Below, in pieces: positions 9,464 to 20,084 of a stretch of DNA of 64,000 bases; the first letter of the stretch is position 1, and each line of letters begins with the position of its first letter. The DNA is from Phycisphaeraceae bacterium. GTDB lineage: Bacteria > Planctomycetota > Phycisphaerae > Phycisphaerales > UBA1924. Where the stretch lies: positions 744,001 through 808,000 of the forward strand of contig CP054186.1 of assembly GCA_015200025.1 (NCBI GenBank), written 5' to 3'. Under the pieces are notes generated by a model. That model was not told the DNA's origin and did not search any database. It saw only the letters and a program-made list of their open reading frames with translations. The translations under genes and the position numbers were made by a program.

Positions 9464-10399
9464 TCACACCACCGCCGGGGAACCCCCCGCGCCGCTGTTG
9501 ATCGATCCCGACCCGCCCCCCGCCTGTCGCCGCTTACGCATCCGCTCGCCGATGAGCAGCACCCCGATCAACGACCCCAGCCCGACCGCGCACACCATCC
9601 CGCCGACCTGCATGACGCGCATCGCCTGGAGCGTGTAGGCGCCGGCGGCGGGGTCGTACATGTAGCAGAACGTGAGGAAGCGGTCCTTGAGTGATGGGGT
9701 GATCGCGCCCTTCCCGGCCTCGAGGATGGCGAGGCGGAGCTGCAGCTCGTCGAACCCGAAGCCGTAGATGTACCGAGCGATCTTGCCCTCGGGCGTCGCC
9801 AGGAAGAACACGATGGGGTGGCTGAACTCCCCGTTCTCGAGCTTGCGGTAGACGTACCCGAACGCGTTGCCCAGCGCGCGGGCGGAGTCTTCATCGCCCA
9901 CGTGGAACTGCCACCCGTCGGCGACCCCGGGAACATTCTCCCGCCCGTACGCCTGGAGGGCGATGCGCTTCTGCGTCGCCGCCGCCGCCAGGGTGTCGCG
10001 GTCCTCGTCCATGCTGAAGAACAAGAGGTTGTAATCGCGCCCGGCGGTCAGCCCCTCCACGCCCTGGGCGGCGCGGTTGATCTCGCGCATCGTGGCCGCG
10101 CACACCACCGGGCAGGAGTAGTACACCAGCGCGACCACCGCGGGCTTGCCTTCCACCACCGACCCGTTGGGCTTCTTCTGCTCGAAGTAATCGCCCAGGC
10201 GGACCTTGCGGCCTTCCGCGTTCACGAACTCGAGCTCCATCGGGAGCGGGGCGCCCAGACGTTCGCGCACGTCCAGCCCGCGTGCCTGCGCCGGGTCCTC
10301 GGGACGGAGCACCTGCCCCGACGAGGGCGCGGCGAGCCACCCGCACACGGCGAGCAGCCCCGCGGTCGACCACCGGCTCGATGGATCCTTCGGTCTCAC
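9464..10399 (-). CDS. Sco1/SenC-type copper chaperone with C-terminal membrane helix
   Basis: A 311-residue Sco/PrrC family protein that would deliver copper to the CuA site of the adjacent subunit II. The copper-binding CxxxC is in YYSCPVVCAATM and the distal His is in FSHPIVFFLATPEG. An N-terminal hydrophobic signal lies at about residues 9-25. Unusually, a C-terminal membrane helix (about residues 270-292) ends in a basic tail, so the thioredoxin fold seems anchored at its C-terminus as well or instead. The GTG start overlaps the stop of the upstream gene (GTGA), which points to translational coupling. Its stop lies 18 bases inside the upstream edge of subunit II if that gene starts at 9446. 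Confidence 0.92.
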   Translation of the reverse strand: MRPKDPSSRWSTAGLLAVCGWLAAPSSGQVLRPEDPAQARGLDVRERLGAPLPMELEFVNAEGRKVRLGDYFEQKKPNGSVVEGKPAVVALVYYSCPVVCAATMREINRAAQGVEGLTAGRDYNLLFFSMDEDRDTLAAAATQKRIALQAYGRENVPGVADGWQFHVGDEDSARALGNAFGYVYRKLENGEFSHPIVFFLATPEGKIARYIYGFGFDELQLRLAILEAGKGAITPSLKDRFLTFCYMYDPAAGAYTLQAMRVMQVGGMVCAVGLGSLIGVLLIGERMRKRRQAGGGSGSINSGAGGSPAVV

Positions 10400-10800
10400 T
10401 CGGCCTTCGCCCCCTTCGCGTAGGCGTCCACGACCCGCTTCCGGGCGTTCTCGATCGGCACCCGGAGCCGGCCCGCCGCGGGGTCGGCCCACCCGTCGCC
10501 CTCCGCCAGGTTCTTCTTCGACGCCGCGCGGTAATCCCGCGCCGCGGCGCCGAGGTCCACGTCCGTGCGCTCGCGGTGCAGCGCGTTGAAGTGCGACTTG
10601 AAGTAGAGCACCGTGATGAGCATCAGCGCCAGCGTCGACACGATGATCAGCGCCAGGGCCTTGCCCAACACGATGGGGTTCACCTGGGCGGCGTGTTCGG
10701 CCTGCGGGGCGGCCTCGTCGGCGCCGTGGTGGTGCCACGGGTCGGCCGTGGCCTCCGCCGCGGGGGTCTGGTACGCCGTTGTGTGGTCCTGATGGCTCAT
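10396..10800 (-). CDS. Small single-helix protein between ACIII and sco (ActG-like position)
   Basis: A 134-residue protein with a His-rich N-terminus, one membrane helix (about residues 43-68) and a charged, probably helical tail. I do not recognise a family. Its place between actF and sco, and its one-helix layout, suggest a small accessory subunit of Alternative Complex III or of the oxidase. ActG of characterised complexes is also a small membrane subunit, but there is no motif to prove the match. The stop overlaps the sco start. Confidence 0.6.
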   Translation of the reverse strand: MSHQDHTTAYQTPAAEATADPWHHHGADEAAPQAEHAAQVNPIVLGKALALIIVSTLALMLITVLYFKSHFNALHRERTDVDLGAAARDYRAASKKNLAEGDGWADPAAGRLRVPIENARKRVVDAYAKGAKAE

Positions 10801-10920
10801 CTCACACCTGTTCCACGGGCCGGGGCCCGAAATTTCCCGCCGCCAACACTAGGTTTCGTTCCGAATCTCGGCACGGATTACTGCCCAACAAGAACCCGAT
10901 CGCGTCTCCGAACCGCGTGC

Positions 10921-12228
10921 TCACACATAGTTTTTGTGGGTCAAGGCCTCACCCATTCGGGGGTCGTGCAGGGGGACCAGGGGCGAGGACACGACCTTGC
11001 GGATCAGCAGCCCGAAGAAGAGCGCGACGGGCCCGAGGATGCCCAGCACGTCCAGGGGCAACGCGGTCGCCCCGGGGACCGCGTCCGCGGGGGCCCCGGC
11101 GTACACGGCCGGGCGCACCATCCAGAAGATGTCCATGACCTGCATGAAGATCAGCCAGAAGGCCATCGCGATCAGGAGGGTCGGGTTGCGCTTGACCCCC
11201 CGCTGGATCAGGATGAGGAATGGGACGACGAAGTGCCCGATCATCAGCAGCGTGGTCAGGTTCTCCCACCCGCCCTGCTTGCGGTGGATGTAGTACGCGG
11301 TCTCCTCGGGGATGTTGGCGTACCAGATCAGGAAGTACTGGAAGAAGGCGATGTACGCCCAGAAGACGCAGAACGCGAACATCAGCTTGCCCAGGTCGTG
11401 GAAGTGCTCGACCGTGACCACGCCCTCGAGCCGCCCCGATCGGCGGAGGAACGCGAGGATCATCGTGACCGTCGCCACCGACACGAACGCGCTCCCCGCG
11501 AAGAAGTAGACGCCCCACATCGTGCTGAAGAACCCGAAGTCGATGGACTTGAGCCAGTCGAAGCCCGCGAAGGCCACGGTCAGCGCGAACGCCAGCATCC
11601 CGGGCGCCGAGACGAGCCTGGCGCGGGCGGCGGCCTCGGTCCCGCCCTCGGCGTCGCCCTTGCGGCTGAAGAAGTTCATCAGCCCCGCGAGCATCAGCCA
11701 CACCACCGCGTAGATCGCGAGACGCAGGAGGAAGAACGGCGTGTTCAGGTACGCCGACTTTTTATCCAGCAGGTAGTTCTCGCCGCGTTCCATCCCCATC
11801 CACGACCAGAGCCCCTCGCCGCCCTTCCAGACGCTCAGCATGACGGAGACGGTCACCAGCGCCAGCCCGACCCACACCAACGACGCCACGTTCTCGAACT
11901 GCCGGCGGACCGTCACGCTCCACCCGGCGTTGACGAGGTGGAAGACCATGCAGAAGAACAAGGCCCCCAGCGACATGGTCAGGGCGGTGATCGCGCCCAC
12001 GTGGAACGACGCGATCGCGTGCTTCCACTTGAAGGCCTCCCCGATCATGGGCATGACCAGGGTCGCAACGCTCGCGCCCAGGCCCACGAGCACCAGCCCG
12101 CCCGAGAGCGCGCCGCCCGCGCCGGCCGGGAGCGAGATGTTCTCCGCCCGCATCGCCGGGAACCGCGCGGCCCACGGCGAACGCGCGAACCCGGGGCCCC
12201 CAGCGGCGTCCGATGCAACCTGCGTCAT
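10921..12228 (-). CDS. actF: Alternative Complex III membrane subunit ActF (quinol:cytochrome c oxidoreductase)
   Basis: A 435-residue polytopic protein with about ten helices, related to ActC/NrfD-type quinone-binding subunits. It is predicted to be the second large membrane subunit of Alternative Complex III, which oxidises quinol and passes electrons to cytochrome c or directly to the oxidase. Recognisable segments include AIASFHVGAITALTMSLGALFF and FQYFLIWYANIPEETAYY, which are typical of ActF. Its ATG overlaps the actE stop (ATGA). About 120 non-coding bases separate it from the small gene at 10800. Confidence 0.92.
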   Translation of the reverse strand: MTQVASDAAGGPGFARSPWAARFPAMRAENISLPAGAGGALSGGLVLVGLGASVATLVMPMIGEAFKWKHAIASFHVGAITALTMSLGALFFCMVFHLVNAGWSVTVRRQFENVASLVWVGLALVTVSVMLSVWKGGEGLWSWMGMERGENYLLDKKSAYLNTPFFLLRLAIYAVVWLMLAGLMNFFSRKGDAEGGTEAAARARLVSAPGMLAFALTVAFAGFDWLKSIDFGFFSTMWGVYFFAGSAFVSVATVTMILAFLRRSGRLEGVVTVEHFHDLGKLMFAFCVFWAYIAFFQYFLIWYANIPEETAYYIHRKQGGWENLTTLLMIGHFVVPFLILIQRGVKRNPTLLIAMAFWLIFMQVMDIFWMVRPAVYAGAPADAVPGATALPLDVLGILGPVALFFGLLIRKVVSSPLVPLHDPRMGEALTHKNYV

Positions 12229-13067
12229 GGCGTCCCTCCGCCGGTCTCCCCGGCCTTCCGCACCGCGTCCTCACGCTCCCGCGCCAGCCTCTCGCGACGC
12301 CCCGCGTCCGTCACGTCTTCGAGCCGCCCGTCCCACGCCGCCTGCAGCACCCGGATGTGCGCCACGATCGCCCAGGAATCCTCGACGCTCAGCCCGTGCT
12401 TGTACCCGGGCATCCGCTGCGAGCCGTCCGGGCCGTAGAGCCCTTCCCGAGCCACGTGGAACAGGTGCCCGTCCTTGCCGCGGTTCGTCGATCGGTCGCT
12501 GAAGACAGCGTCGTGGAAATTCGCGGGCCTGGCGCCCGCCCACACCGGCGCCACCGTCCCGTTCCCGTCCCCTTCGTACCCGTGGCACACCGCGCAGAAG
12601 ATGTTGAACCGCTCCTCGCCCCTCAGCAACAACGCCGGCGTCACCGGGACCGGGATCCGGTCGACCACCTCGATGACCTTGATCCCCTCGGGCGTGTACT
12701 GGCGGCTCCCATCCTCGAGCCGGTCCTCGCGCACGCCCTCGTAGATCCGCCACTCCTCGCGCCGGAGCTCGTCGCGTTGGGCGACGAACACCGCCGCCCA
12801 CTCGGGGTTGGTCAGCCAGGCGTCGCGGTCCATGTTGACCCGCGCGAACGCCACGGCCCCGGGCACCGTCGGACGCATCGCCCGCCCGTCCGCGAAGAAC
12901 TCCGTGGGGACCTGCGGCTTCCACTTGGGGCTGTCGTCCATGTCGGGGAAGAACTGCCTCGGCGGTTGGTCCGACGGATCTCCGCGGCACCCCGCCAGCA
13001 GCCCGGCCACGCCCAGCGTGCCCGCCGCCGCCAGAACCAGCCCTGTCTTTGTCGTGCTCTTGATCAT
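12225..13067 (-). CDS. actE: Alternative Complex III monoheme cytochrome lipoprotein ActE
   Basis: A 280-residue lipoprotein cytochrome c. The start at 13067 gives a clean signal with lipobox LLAGC (Cys at about residue 27). A GTG at 13121 overlapping the actD stop would add 18 non-signal residues and is less likely as the true start. One heme motif, CAVCHGYEGDGNG, lies in the C-terminal half, with a distal Met probably in MPGYKH. In Alternative Complex III, ActE carries electrons from the ActA/ActB hemes and clusters towards the oxidase. The gene order D-E-F is canonical. Confidence 0.93.
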   Translation of the reverse strand: MIKSTTKTGLVLAAAGTLGVAGLLAGCRGDPSDQPPRQFFPDMDDSPKWKPQVPTEFFADGRAMRPTVPGAVAFARVNMDRDAWLTNPEWAAVFVAQRDELRREEWRIYEGVREDRLEDGSRQYTPEGIKVIEVVDRIPVPVTPALLLRGEERFNIFCAVCHGYEGDGNGTVAPVWAGARPANFHDAVFSDRSTNRGKDGHLFHVAREGLYGPDGSQRMPGYKHGLSVEDSWAIVAHIRVLQAAWDGRLEDVTDAGRRERLAREREDAVRKAGETGGGTP

Positions 13068-13117
13068 GCTTGGCTCACTGATCCCCCGCCCGCGGCCGCC
13101 CGGCCTTGACTCGGCGT

Positions 13118-13699
13118 TCACTTGTCCTCCACCAGGTCCAGGTTCGTGCCCCCGGCCGACTTGAGCAGTTCCTTGACGCGGTCGGGGTCGAACTTCTCGT
13201 CCTTGGACTCGATGCAGATCATGAAGAGGTCGTCACTCGTGCGGAGGAACCGGTCCTTCTTCATGAGCGGGTGGTGGTGCCTGGGCAGCCCGTTGAGCGC
13301 GAGCATGCCGATCAGCGTCGCGAAAGACCCCAGCAGCACGCCGACCTCGAACGTGATGGGGACGAACGACTCCCACCCACCCTCGGTCACGGACCCGAAG
13401 GGCTTGCCCTGCACGACGGTTTGGTACCCGACGTTGGAGCCCCACCACTGGAGGAGGTAACCCAGGAGCACACCCACCGCGGCCGCCGCCCCGACGATCA
13501 GGGGGAGTTTGGTGCGTTTGATGCCCATGGCCTCGTCGATGCCGTGGATGGGGAAGGGGGCGTAGACGTCCCACGCGCGGTACCCGGCGTCGCGGATGGT
13601 CTCCGCGGCGTGGTAGACGGCGGCGGGGGTGGCGAACTCCGCCGTGATCCCGTAGAGGGGCTGGCCCTTTTCCGTGACGAATCGTGCCGGTGCGTTCAT
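13118..13699 (-). CDS. actD: Alternative Complex III subunit ActD (DUF3341)
   Basis: A 193-residue protein of the DUF3341/ActD family. The N-terminal half is soluble, with the family segment YRAWDVYAPFPIHGIDEAMG. Two membrane helices follow at about residues 70-90 and 105-130. The protein has no cofactor motif and serves as a structural subunit of the complex. It begins one base after the actC stop and its stop overlaps a possible GTG of actE, which suggests coupled translation. Confidence 0.93.
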   Translation of the reverse strand: MNAPARFVTEKGQPLYGITAEFATPAAVYHAAETIRDAGYRAWDVYAPFPIHGIDEAMGIKRTKLPLIVGAAAAVGVLLGYLLQWWGSNVGYQTVVQGKPFGSVTEGGWESFVPITFEVGVLLGSFATLIGMLALNGLPRHHHPLMKKDRFLRTSDDLFMICIESKDEKFDPDRVKELLKSAGGTNLDLVEDK

Positions 13700-13700
13700 C

Positions 13701-15278
13701 TCAGTGCCCGCCTTTCGGGGCGTGGACCTCGCCGTGCCCGTGGTGGTGGTCGTCGTCGTGGTGCCCGTGGGGGTCGGCCTGGGGCATGACGGCCTTGAGT
13801 TCCGCCATCGCGAAGACCGGGATCACCCGCAGGAAGAGGAGGAACAGCGTGGTGAAGATCCCGAACGTCCCGACGAAGATGAGGATGTCGACGAGGGTGG
13901 GGTAGAACATGTGCCACTCGCCGGGCAGCCACGCGCGGTGCAGGCTGCTGACGATGATGACGAACCGCTCGAACCACATCCCGATGGTGATGAACACGCT
14001 GACGATGAAGATGACCAGGGGGGATTGCCGCAGGGCCTTGATCCAGAAGACCTGCGGGCTCAGGACGTTGCAGGAGATCATGGCCCAGTAAGCCCACCAG
14101 TAGGGGCCGGTGGCTCGGTAGACGAAGACGTCCTGCTCGAACTTGTTGGCCCCGTACCAGGCGATGAAGAACTCCATGGAGTACGCGAACCCGACCATCA
14201 TGCCGGTGACCAGCAGGATTTTCGCCATGTTCTCCAGGTGGCGGAGGGTGACGAAGTCCTTCATGTTGGGGTAGAGCTCGCGGCATGGGATGAGCAGGAG
14301 AAGCACCATGGCGAACCCGCCGAAGATCGCCCCGGCGACGAAGTAGGGCGGGAAGATCGTGGTGTGCCACCCGGGGAGCTGGGCGGTGGCGAAGTCCGTC
14401 GAGACGATAGAGTGCACCGAGAGGACCAGGGGCGTGCTCATGCCGGCGAGCATGAGGTAGGCCGCCTCGTAGCGGTGCCAGTGTCGGCTGCTGAAGCGCC
14501 AGCCCAGCGAGAGGAACCCGTACGCGTACGCGCGGATGCGGTCGATGCGGATCGGGAGCAGCGGGGAGAGGACCGGGCCCGAGGCGAACTTGCGGAGACG
14601 CAGGTCCGCGCGGTCGCGGAGGGTCGCCAGGTCGGGGATCATGCCCATGTACCAGAACAGCAGGGAGACGGTCCCGTACGTCGAGACGGCGAAGAGGTCC
14701 CACAGGAGCGGGCTCTTGAAGTTGGGCCAGATCGCGTTGGCGTTGGGCAGCGGGAACATGAACCAGGCCATCCACGCGCGGCCGACGTGGATCCCGGGGT
14801 AGGTCGCGGCGCAGATGACGGCGAAGATCGTCATCGCCTCGGCCGCCCGGTTCACCGCGGTGCGCCACTTCTGCTTGAAGAGGCAGAGGATCGCCGAGAT
14901 GAGCGTCCCGGCGTGCCCGATGCCGATCCAGAAGACGAAGTTGGTGATGTCCCAGGCCCAGTCGACCTGGTTGGTCAGACCCCAGGTGCCAACGCCGGTG
15001 ATGATCAGGTAAAGGATCATCAACGTCCCGATGCCGGCGATGGTCGAGGTCAGCCCGAAGACCGGGAGCCACCAGCGGCCCGGCGGGTTCTCGGTGTACC
15101 CGCAGATGATGTTGGTCACCTCGCCGAAGGACCGGTTGTTGAGGACGAGCGGGGACCGCACCCCGGGGGTGTCGATCAGCGTCCCGTCGCCGGTCCCCGG
15201 CGCGGGGGACCCCCGCGGGGGGAGGGCCCCCGCGGCCAGACGCTGCGCCGTCGATTCATCAGGGTGTAACGCGCTCAT
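13701..15278 (-). CDS. actC: Alternative Complex III quinone-binding membrane subunit ActC (NrfD family)
   Basis: A 525-residue NrfD/PsrC-type subunit with about ten helices, predicted to bind and oxidise quinol. The start at 15278 (MSALHPDES) overlaps the actB stop as ATGA; the frame is open further upstream but the extension is arginine-rich and not protein-like. Segments such as [25 protein letters not shown] and [19 protein letters not shown] are typical of ActC. The C-terminus is a His- and Asp-rich stretch. Confidence 0.94.
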   Translation of the reverse strand: MSALHPDESTAQRLAAGALPPRGSPAPGTGDGTLIDTPGVRSPLVLNNRSFGEVTNIICGYTENPPGRWWLPVFGLTSTIAGIGTLMILYLIITGVGTWGLTNQVDWAWDITNFVFWIGIGHAGTLISAILCLFKQKWRTAVNRAAEAMTIFAVICAATYPGIHVGRAWMAWFMFPLPNANAIWPNFKSPLLWDLFAVSTYGTVSLLFWYMGMIPDLATLRDRADLRLRKFASGPVLSPLLPIRIDRIRAYAYGFLSLGWRFSSRHWHRYEAAYLMLAGMSTPLVLSVHSIVSTDFATAQLPGWHTTIFPPYFVAGAIFGGFAMVLLLLIPCRELYPNMKDFVTLRHLENMAKILLVTGMMVGFAYSMEFFIAWYGANKFEQDVFVYRATGPYWWAYWAMISCNVLSPQVFWIKALRQSPLVIFIVSVFITIGMWFERFVIIVSSLHRAWLPGEWHMFYPTLVDILIFVGTFGIFTTLFLLFLRVIPVFAMAELKAVMPQADPHGHHDDDHHHGHGEVHAPKGGH

Positions 15279-18200
15279 GCGTGCGCTCCGACGCCGAGGA
15301 CGCGCAGGCTCAGGGCGTAGCCCGCGTCCTCGGAACGCTTGACCGGTTCGAAGACCGCCGCGGGCCCGGCGCCCGTCGTCGGCCGAGTGTTCGTGTCGTC
15401 CGCGGACGCGTGCCCGTGGCCCTCGTGGCCCCCGCCCGGGGCGTCGTGCGGGGCGCCGTGGAACGGGTGGTCCCACGAGGCCTTGCGCTCGGCCGGCACG
15501 AGGTTGGGGTTGGGGTTGCGGACCTTGATCATGTGGCTGGTGCGGGGGCGGGTGATGAGGTATCCCAAGAGGGCGTACGACCTCGGGTCATTCCGCGCCG
15601 CGTGGACCTTGCTCCCTCGGCGTTTGGTCCCGTCGGCCGAGGCGTACTCGGTCGCGTCGTCGAGGATGTCCCCGAAGGTGATAGCGTCGCTGGGGCAGGC
15701 CTGCTGGCAGGCAACCTGGAAGAACCCGTCGGGGATCCGCCCGCGGTCCTTGGCGTCCTTGAAGACGTCCGACACGGTGATCTCGATGCGGGCGGTGTTG
15801 ATCCGCTGGACGCAGTACGAGCATTTCTCCATGACGCCGCGGGAGCGGACCGTCACGTCGGGGTTCTTGCTCATCCGCGTGATCTGATCGAGCTTCTCGC
15901 GGAGACGAGGCGGCACCAGATTGGGGTTGATGAGGTTGTGCACCGTCGAGCCCGTGGCGCCGGTCTTGTCGCCCAGGGGGATGACCCCCGCCACGCCCTC
16001 GACGGCCTTCTTCCCGTAGTACCCCCCGTTGAACTTGGTGACCCCGTAATCGAAGAAGTTGAACCGGCGGACCTTGTACGGGCAGTTGTTGGCGCAGTAG
16101 CGGGTCCCGATGCACCGGTTGTACGCCATCGCGTTCATGCCGTCCTTGGTGTGCACCGTCGCGTTGACGGGGCAGACGGTCTCGCAGGGGGCGTTCTCGC
16201 AGTGGACGCACGCCACGGGCTGGTGGAGCATCTCCTCGGGGCGGTTGAGCGCCGCGACGACATCGCCCTCGCCCGTGCCCCCGCCGCGCTTCTTGAGCGA
16301 CCCGTACTCCCCGTAGTCCATGCTCGCGAAGTAGCGATCGACGCGGATCCACGTCATCTCGCGGCCCTTGGCCGTCTCTTTCTTGCCCACCACGGGGATG
16401 TTGTTCTCGGATTGGCACGCCACCGTGCACGCCGAGCACCCGGTGCACTTGGAGAGGTCGATGGTCATGCCCCACTGCGGACCCTTGGCGAAGGGGCTGC
16501 CCGCCGCCGGCTCCGTCGGGGACTGGGCGTAGGGGTTCTTGTAGATCGAGACATTCGGGGGCGTGTGGCTCAGTTCGCCCAGCCGTTCCGCGAGGTTGAG
16601 CGTCGTCTCCGTCCCGTACGTCGGGTCCTTCCACGTCAGCGGCTCGTGGGCGTACTTCGCGTACGCCGGGAGGTCGATCGCCCGGACGATGCTCGTCCGG
16701 CTCTCCATCGACCAGTGGTTCTGGGTGCTGGCGATCCAGTATTCCCCGTCGGTCTTCTCGGCCGCGCACCGCGAGGCCCACAGCGCCACGCCCGCGGACC
16801 TGAGGGCGTACGCGTTGAACCCGACCCCGTCGCCCACCAGCCCGCAGACCTCACGCCCGTACCCGAGCTTGACCTGCACGGTGTCGTCGGCCATCCCGGG
16901 GAGGATCCACACGGGGAGGGTGATCCGCCGGCCGTTGATCGCGAACATGCCGAGCACGGCGCGGGGGTACTTGTCCTTGGTGTAGCGGTTCTCCTTGGGG
17001 CCCCAGAACCCGAGGCGCACCGCCGTCGCGGGGCTCATCACCGCGGGGTTATCCCAGCAGACCATCGTCCCGAGATCGGGGAGCTCCTGCAGCCAGCCCA
17101 CGTTGGCGAACCGCCCGTCGTGGAGGTGCCCGGTCGTGAAGACGATCTCGAGGTCCGACCCGCCCGGCGCGGGCGGGATGGTCAGCCCGCGGACCAGCGT
17201 CGCCGCCGCCGCGAAATCGACCCCCTTGGACACGAACGCGACCGTCGGCTGGTCGGTGTGCACCCCGTCCTGCAGGCTGCGGCGCCACACGGATTCGAAC
17301 TGCTCGTCGGTGTGCCCCCGGTGGCGGTTCTTGAGCATGTCGCGCCAGGCATCACGCACCAGGCGGTACCCATCGGGGCGTCGCTCGCCCGCGAGGAACG
17401 CGATGAACTCCAGGTCCGACATGGGCTGGCGCGGGCGGTCTTCCTCGGGGAGCTGCCGCTCCGCCACGTCCGCCACGTGCCCGAAGAGGGGCGCGATCAT
17501 CGGCATGATCGGGGAGATGGTCCCGTCGTTGGCCTCGGCGTCGCCCCAGGACTCAAGCACGTGGCACCCGTTGAGGGACCATGTGCTCGCCGCCGCCGTC
17601 TCCGTCGCCGCCACGCTCAGGCAGACCGTCGCGGGGACTTTCGCGTACAGGCCGGCGAAATCGAGGTCGCCCGGCGCGTCGTAGCACGGGTTGGCCTCGA
17701 GGCACACCAGCGTCGAGATCGCGCCGTCCTTCATGAGCCCGGCCAGCTCACGCAGCCCGGCCTCCGAGTCGTACGCCTGCGACGCCGTCATCGGGTGGTA
17801 CTTCACCACCGTCCCCAGCGAGCCGAGCGCCTGGTTGATCGCGTGGCACGCCGCGTGGACCGCCGCGGGCATGTGCCGCCCCGCCAGGACCACGGCCTTC
17901 CCGCGGTTCTCGCCCGACATGAGGTCCTTGGCCGCCTCTTCGAGGAACGCGCGATCGATCCCACCGCCCTGGCCCGCCGAGCCCGCCGCGGCGTCGAGGG
18001 CCGCGATCAACGGCTCCGCGCCGGCCACGCCCATCTTCGGGAGGATGAACCGAGCCAACTCCACCGCGAACAGCGCCACCCGAGACGGCGGCAACGCCAG
18101 TCGATGGTCCGCCTGCCCGCCCACCAGCGTCCACCCGCTCTCCACCGCGTACACGCGGCTCATCTCGTACTCGGGGTGCCCGTGCTCGCCCTTCTCCTTC

Positions 18201-19117
18201 ACCACCCGCGGCGCCCGGCCCGCCGACAACCCCCGCGCGTTCACCAGCGCGCCCGGGTCGTCCCGCAACGGATCGGCGTCGAGCGTCAGGATCACCCGGG
18301 CCTTGGCGAGGTCCAGCACCTCGCGCATCGGGCCGCCGAACGACGACGCCGTCGCCTCCGCCTGCCCGCGTGCGTCCACCGCGCTCCAATGAACCACCTT
18401 CGCCTCGCGGTAGCGGTCCTGGAACTTCTTCAGCCACGCGTCACGCGTCGGGCACGTCTTTTTGTCCACGACCAACGCGAGGCCCTTGCCCCGGTTCTTC
18501 CCGTACGGCTCGAAGTGCTCGCCCGCCCACGAGGCGAAGTCGTCCCACGACGCCTCCTTCCCCGCGGGTTTGTAGAACGGGTACTTCAGGCGGTCGGGGT
18601 CATAAAGCCCCAGCACCAGCGCCTGCGACATCACCCCGCTCTTGCCCTGGTTGATCGGGTGCAGCGGGTTGCCCTCGAGCTTGGTCGGGCGACCCTCGTG
18701 CGTCTCGGCGAGCAGGCCCTCGGCCCCGCCGCCGGGGATCGGCATGCTCGTCGCGAAATACAGCGGCTTGCCCACCACGATGTCGCCCGCCGCGTCCTGC
18801 GAGAACGAGACGATCTTGTGGTCGGGCCGGCGGCACCCGGGGACCGTCGCCAGCCCCGCCAGCGCCAGCGACGCGCCCATCACCTGCAGGAAGCCGCGCC
18901 GGCTCGACGCGAGCAACTCCGACGCGCCGGCCGGGAACTCCCGCTCGACGAACTCACGGAACTCCGCCGTGTCCTCGAACTCTTCCGCGCTCCGCCACGC
19001 GCGCGAGCCGTTGACCGTCCGGTTGATCGCCCGGCCGTTGGCCGCCAGCACCGCCTTCGCGGGACGCTGCTTGGGGCCTTCGTTCATCGTCGAGGGGCAT
19101 TGATCGGCGTGGCTCAT
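15275..19117 (-). CDS. actB: Alternative Complex III fused molybdopterin-like/iron-sulfur subunit ActB
   Basis: A 1280-residue fusion of a molybdopterin-oxidoreductase-like domain (ActB1, about residues 110-850) and a four-cluster ferredoxin domain (ActB2, about 880-1130). A twin-arginine motif, SSRRGFLQ, lies at about residues 71-78, before a hydrophobic stretch ending in VPGC, so export of the folded protein is expected. Cluster-binding sets include [42 protein letters not shown] and CQQACP. In this family the first domain has lost its metal cofactor; no clear molybdenum-ligand Cys is visible here. It follows actA and overlaps actC by four bases. An ATG 30 bases downstream is an alternative start. 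Confidence 0.94.
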   Translation of the reverse strand: MSHADQCPSTMNEGPKQRPAKAVLAANGRAINRTVNGSRAWRSAEEFEDTAEFREFVEREFPAGASELLASSRRGFLQVMGASLALAGLATVPGCRRPDHKIVSFSQDAAGDIVVGKPLYFATSMPIPGGGAEGLLAETHEGRPTKLEGNPLHPINQGKSGVMSQALVLGLYDPDRLKYPFYKPAGKEASWDDFASWAGEHFEPYGKNRGKGLALVVDKKTCPTRDAWLKKFQDRYREAKVVHWSAVDARGQAEATASSFGGPMREVLDLAKARVILTLDADPLRDDPGALVNARGLSAGRAPRVVKEKGEHGHPEYEMSRVYAVESGWTLVGGQADHRLALPPSRVALFAVELARFILPKMGVAGAEPLIAALDAAAGSAGQGGGIDRAFLEEAAKDLMSGENRGKAVVLAGRHMPAAVHAACHAINQALGSLGTVVKYHPMTASQAYDSEAGLRELAGLMKDGAISTLVCLEANPCYDAPGDLDFAGLYAKVPATVCLSVAATETAAASTWSLNGCHVLESWGDAEANDGTISPIMPMIAPLFGHVADVAERQLPEEDRPRQPMSDLEFIAFLAGERRPDGYRLVRDAWRDMLKNRHRGHTDEQFESVWRRSLQDGVHTDQPTVAFVSKGVDFAAAATLVRGLTIPPAPGGSDLEIVFTTGHLHDGRFANVGWLQELPDLGTMVCWDNPAVMSPATAVRLGFWGPKENRYTKDKYPRAVLGMFAINGRRITLPVWILPGMADDTVQVKLGYGREVCGLVGDGVGFNAYALRSAGVALWASRCAAEKTDGEYWIASTQNHWSMESRTSIVRAIDLPAYAKYAHEPLTWKDPTYGTETTLNLAERLGELSHTPPNVSIYKNPYAQSPTEPAAGSPFAKGPQWGMTIDLSKCTGCSACTVACQSENNIPVVGKKETAKGREMTWIRVDRYFASMDYGEYGSLKKRGGGTGEGDVVAALNRPEEMLHQPVACVHCENAPCETVCPVNATVHTKDGMNAMAYNRCIGTRYCANNCPYKVRRFNFFDYGVTKFNGGYYGKKAVEGVAGVIPLGDKTGATGSTVHNLINPNLVPPRLREKLDQITRMSKNPDVTVRSRGVMEKCSYCVQRINTARIEITVSDVFKDAKDRGRIPDGFFQVACQQACPSDAITFGDILDDATEYASADGTKRRGSKVHAARNDPRSYALLGYLITRPRTSHMIKVRNPNPNLVPAERKASWDHPFHGAPHDAPGGGHEGHGHASADDTNTRPTTGAGPAAVFEPVKRSEDAGYALSLRVLGVGAHA

Positions 19118-19215
19118 AGTCGGTCCCGTCCGCGTGTGCTTCGATCCCGTATCCAAACCGCCCCACCACCCCCACCACCATCAGTTCCAACCCACCGACC
19201 ACCCGAACCCCGCGC

Positions 19216-19920
19216 TCAGTAGTGGCAGTGAGCGCACGTCTCGGGCGGGTTGAGGTTCCGGTCGTCGTGGAACCGGCGGCCCTGCGCCAGCCCCTGCTCG
19301 CCCAGCGCCACCCTCGCCTTGAGGTGCTCCTCCACCCACTTGAGGTCCGTCACGCGGTCACGCTCGACGAGGTGCGGGGCCGTGTTGCGGTGGCAATCCA
19401 AGCACCACGCCATGCTCAACGGCTCGACCTGGTGCACCACCGGCATCTGCGTGATCTGGCCGTGGCACGAGTAGCAGCTCACGCCCGCCTCGATGTGGAT
19501 GTTGTGCGGGAAGTTGCGCACGTAGTCGGGCACCTTGTGCACCCGACGCCACTCCACCGACGCGTTCACCTCGTACGCGTCGCGGATGAACTGCGTCCGC
19601 TCCTTGTGCGTCGGGCGGTCCGTCTGCAGCTTGAGACGCCCGTCGGCGTGGCACCCCATGCACGTCGACACCGGGGGGATGTTCGCCTCCGGGCTCGTCT
19701 CCACGTGCGTGTGGCAGTACCGGCAGTCCATCCCCAGCTTGCCCGCGTGCAGCTGGTGCGAGAACCCGCCGCCCGGCTGCGTCGGCTCGTACCCGACCGC
19801 GAAAAACTTCGGGGTCGCGTAGTACCAGAACCCGCCGACCACCGACGCGAGCGCCCCCGCACCGCCCAGCGCCGCGATCGTTGGGAACGCGTTGAACCAT
19901 TTCGGAAAGAGCACCGACAC
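19216..19920 (-). CDS. actA: Alternative Complex III pentaheme cytochrome ActA
   Basis: A 234-residue multiheme cytochrome c with one N-terminal membrane anchor (about residues 12-35). Five CxxCH sites are visible in order: CRYCH, CMGCH, CYSCH, CLDCH and CAHCH. Between them are the family segments NIPPVSTCMGCH and HNIHIEAGVSCYSCHG. It is the first gene of the operon and faces the heme A synthase gene across a 287-base divergent control region. Electrons from quinol oxidation would pass over these hemes towards ActE. Confidence 0.95.
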   Translation of the reverse strand: MSVLFPKWFNAFPTIAALGGAGALASVVGGFWYYATPKFFAVGYEPTQPGGGFSHQLHAGKLGMDCRYCHTHVETSPEANIPPVSTCMGCHADGRLKLQTDRPTHKERTQFIRDAYEVNASVEWRRVHKVPDYVRNFPHNIHIEAGVSCYSCHGQITQMPVVHQVEPLSMAWCLDCHRNTAPHLVERDRVTDLKWVEEHLKARVALGEQGLAQGRRFHDDRNLNPPETCAHCHY

Positions 19921-20084
19921 GCCCGGCCTCCACGTTCTCCGCCGCGAACACCGCGGCGGTCACTCCCGCCCACCCGCCCGAAATCCCGACCAACCACCCC
20001 CGATAACACGAACGATGACACCCGCCGAGCGAATCTTTCCGCCCGTACGGGGCGACAAGATAGCAAGGCCAATCCCGCGCCGCG

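Noticed and set aside
17291..17300. GGATTCGAAC, which looks like a T-arm on the minus strand
   Set aside because: It lies within the actB coding region and no tRNA clover leaf can be drawn around it.
15281..19222. A 1313-codon open frame on the plus strand opposite actB
   Set aside because: It is rich in Arg, Val, His and Leu in the pattern of an antisense shadow in GC-rich DNA, and actB on the other strand has clear Fe-S and Tat motifs.
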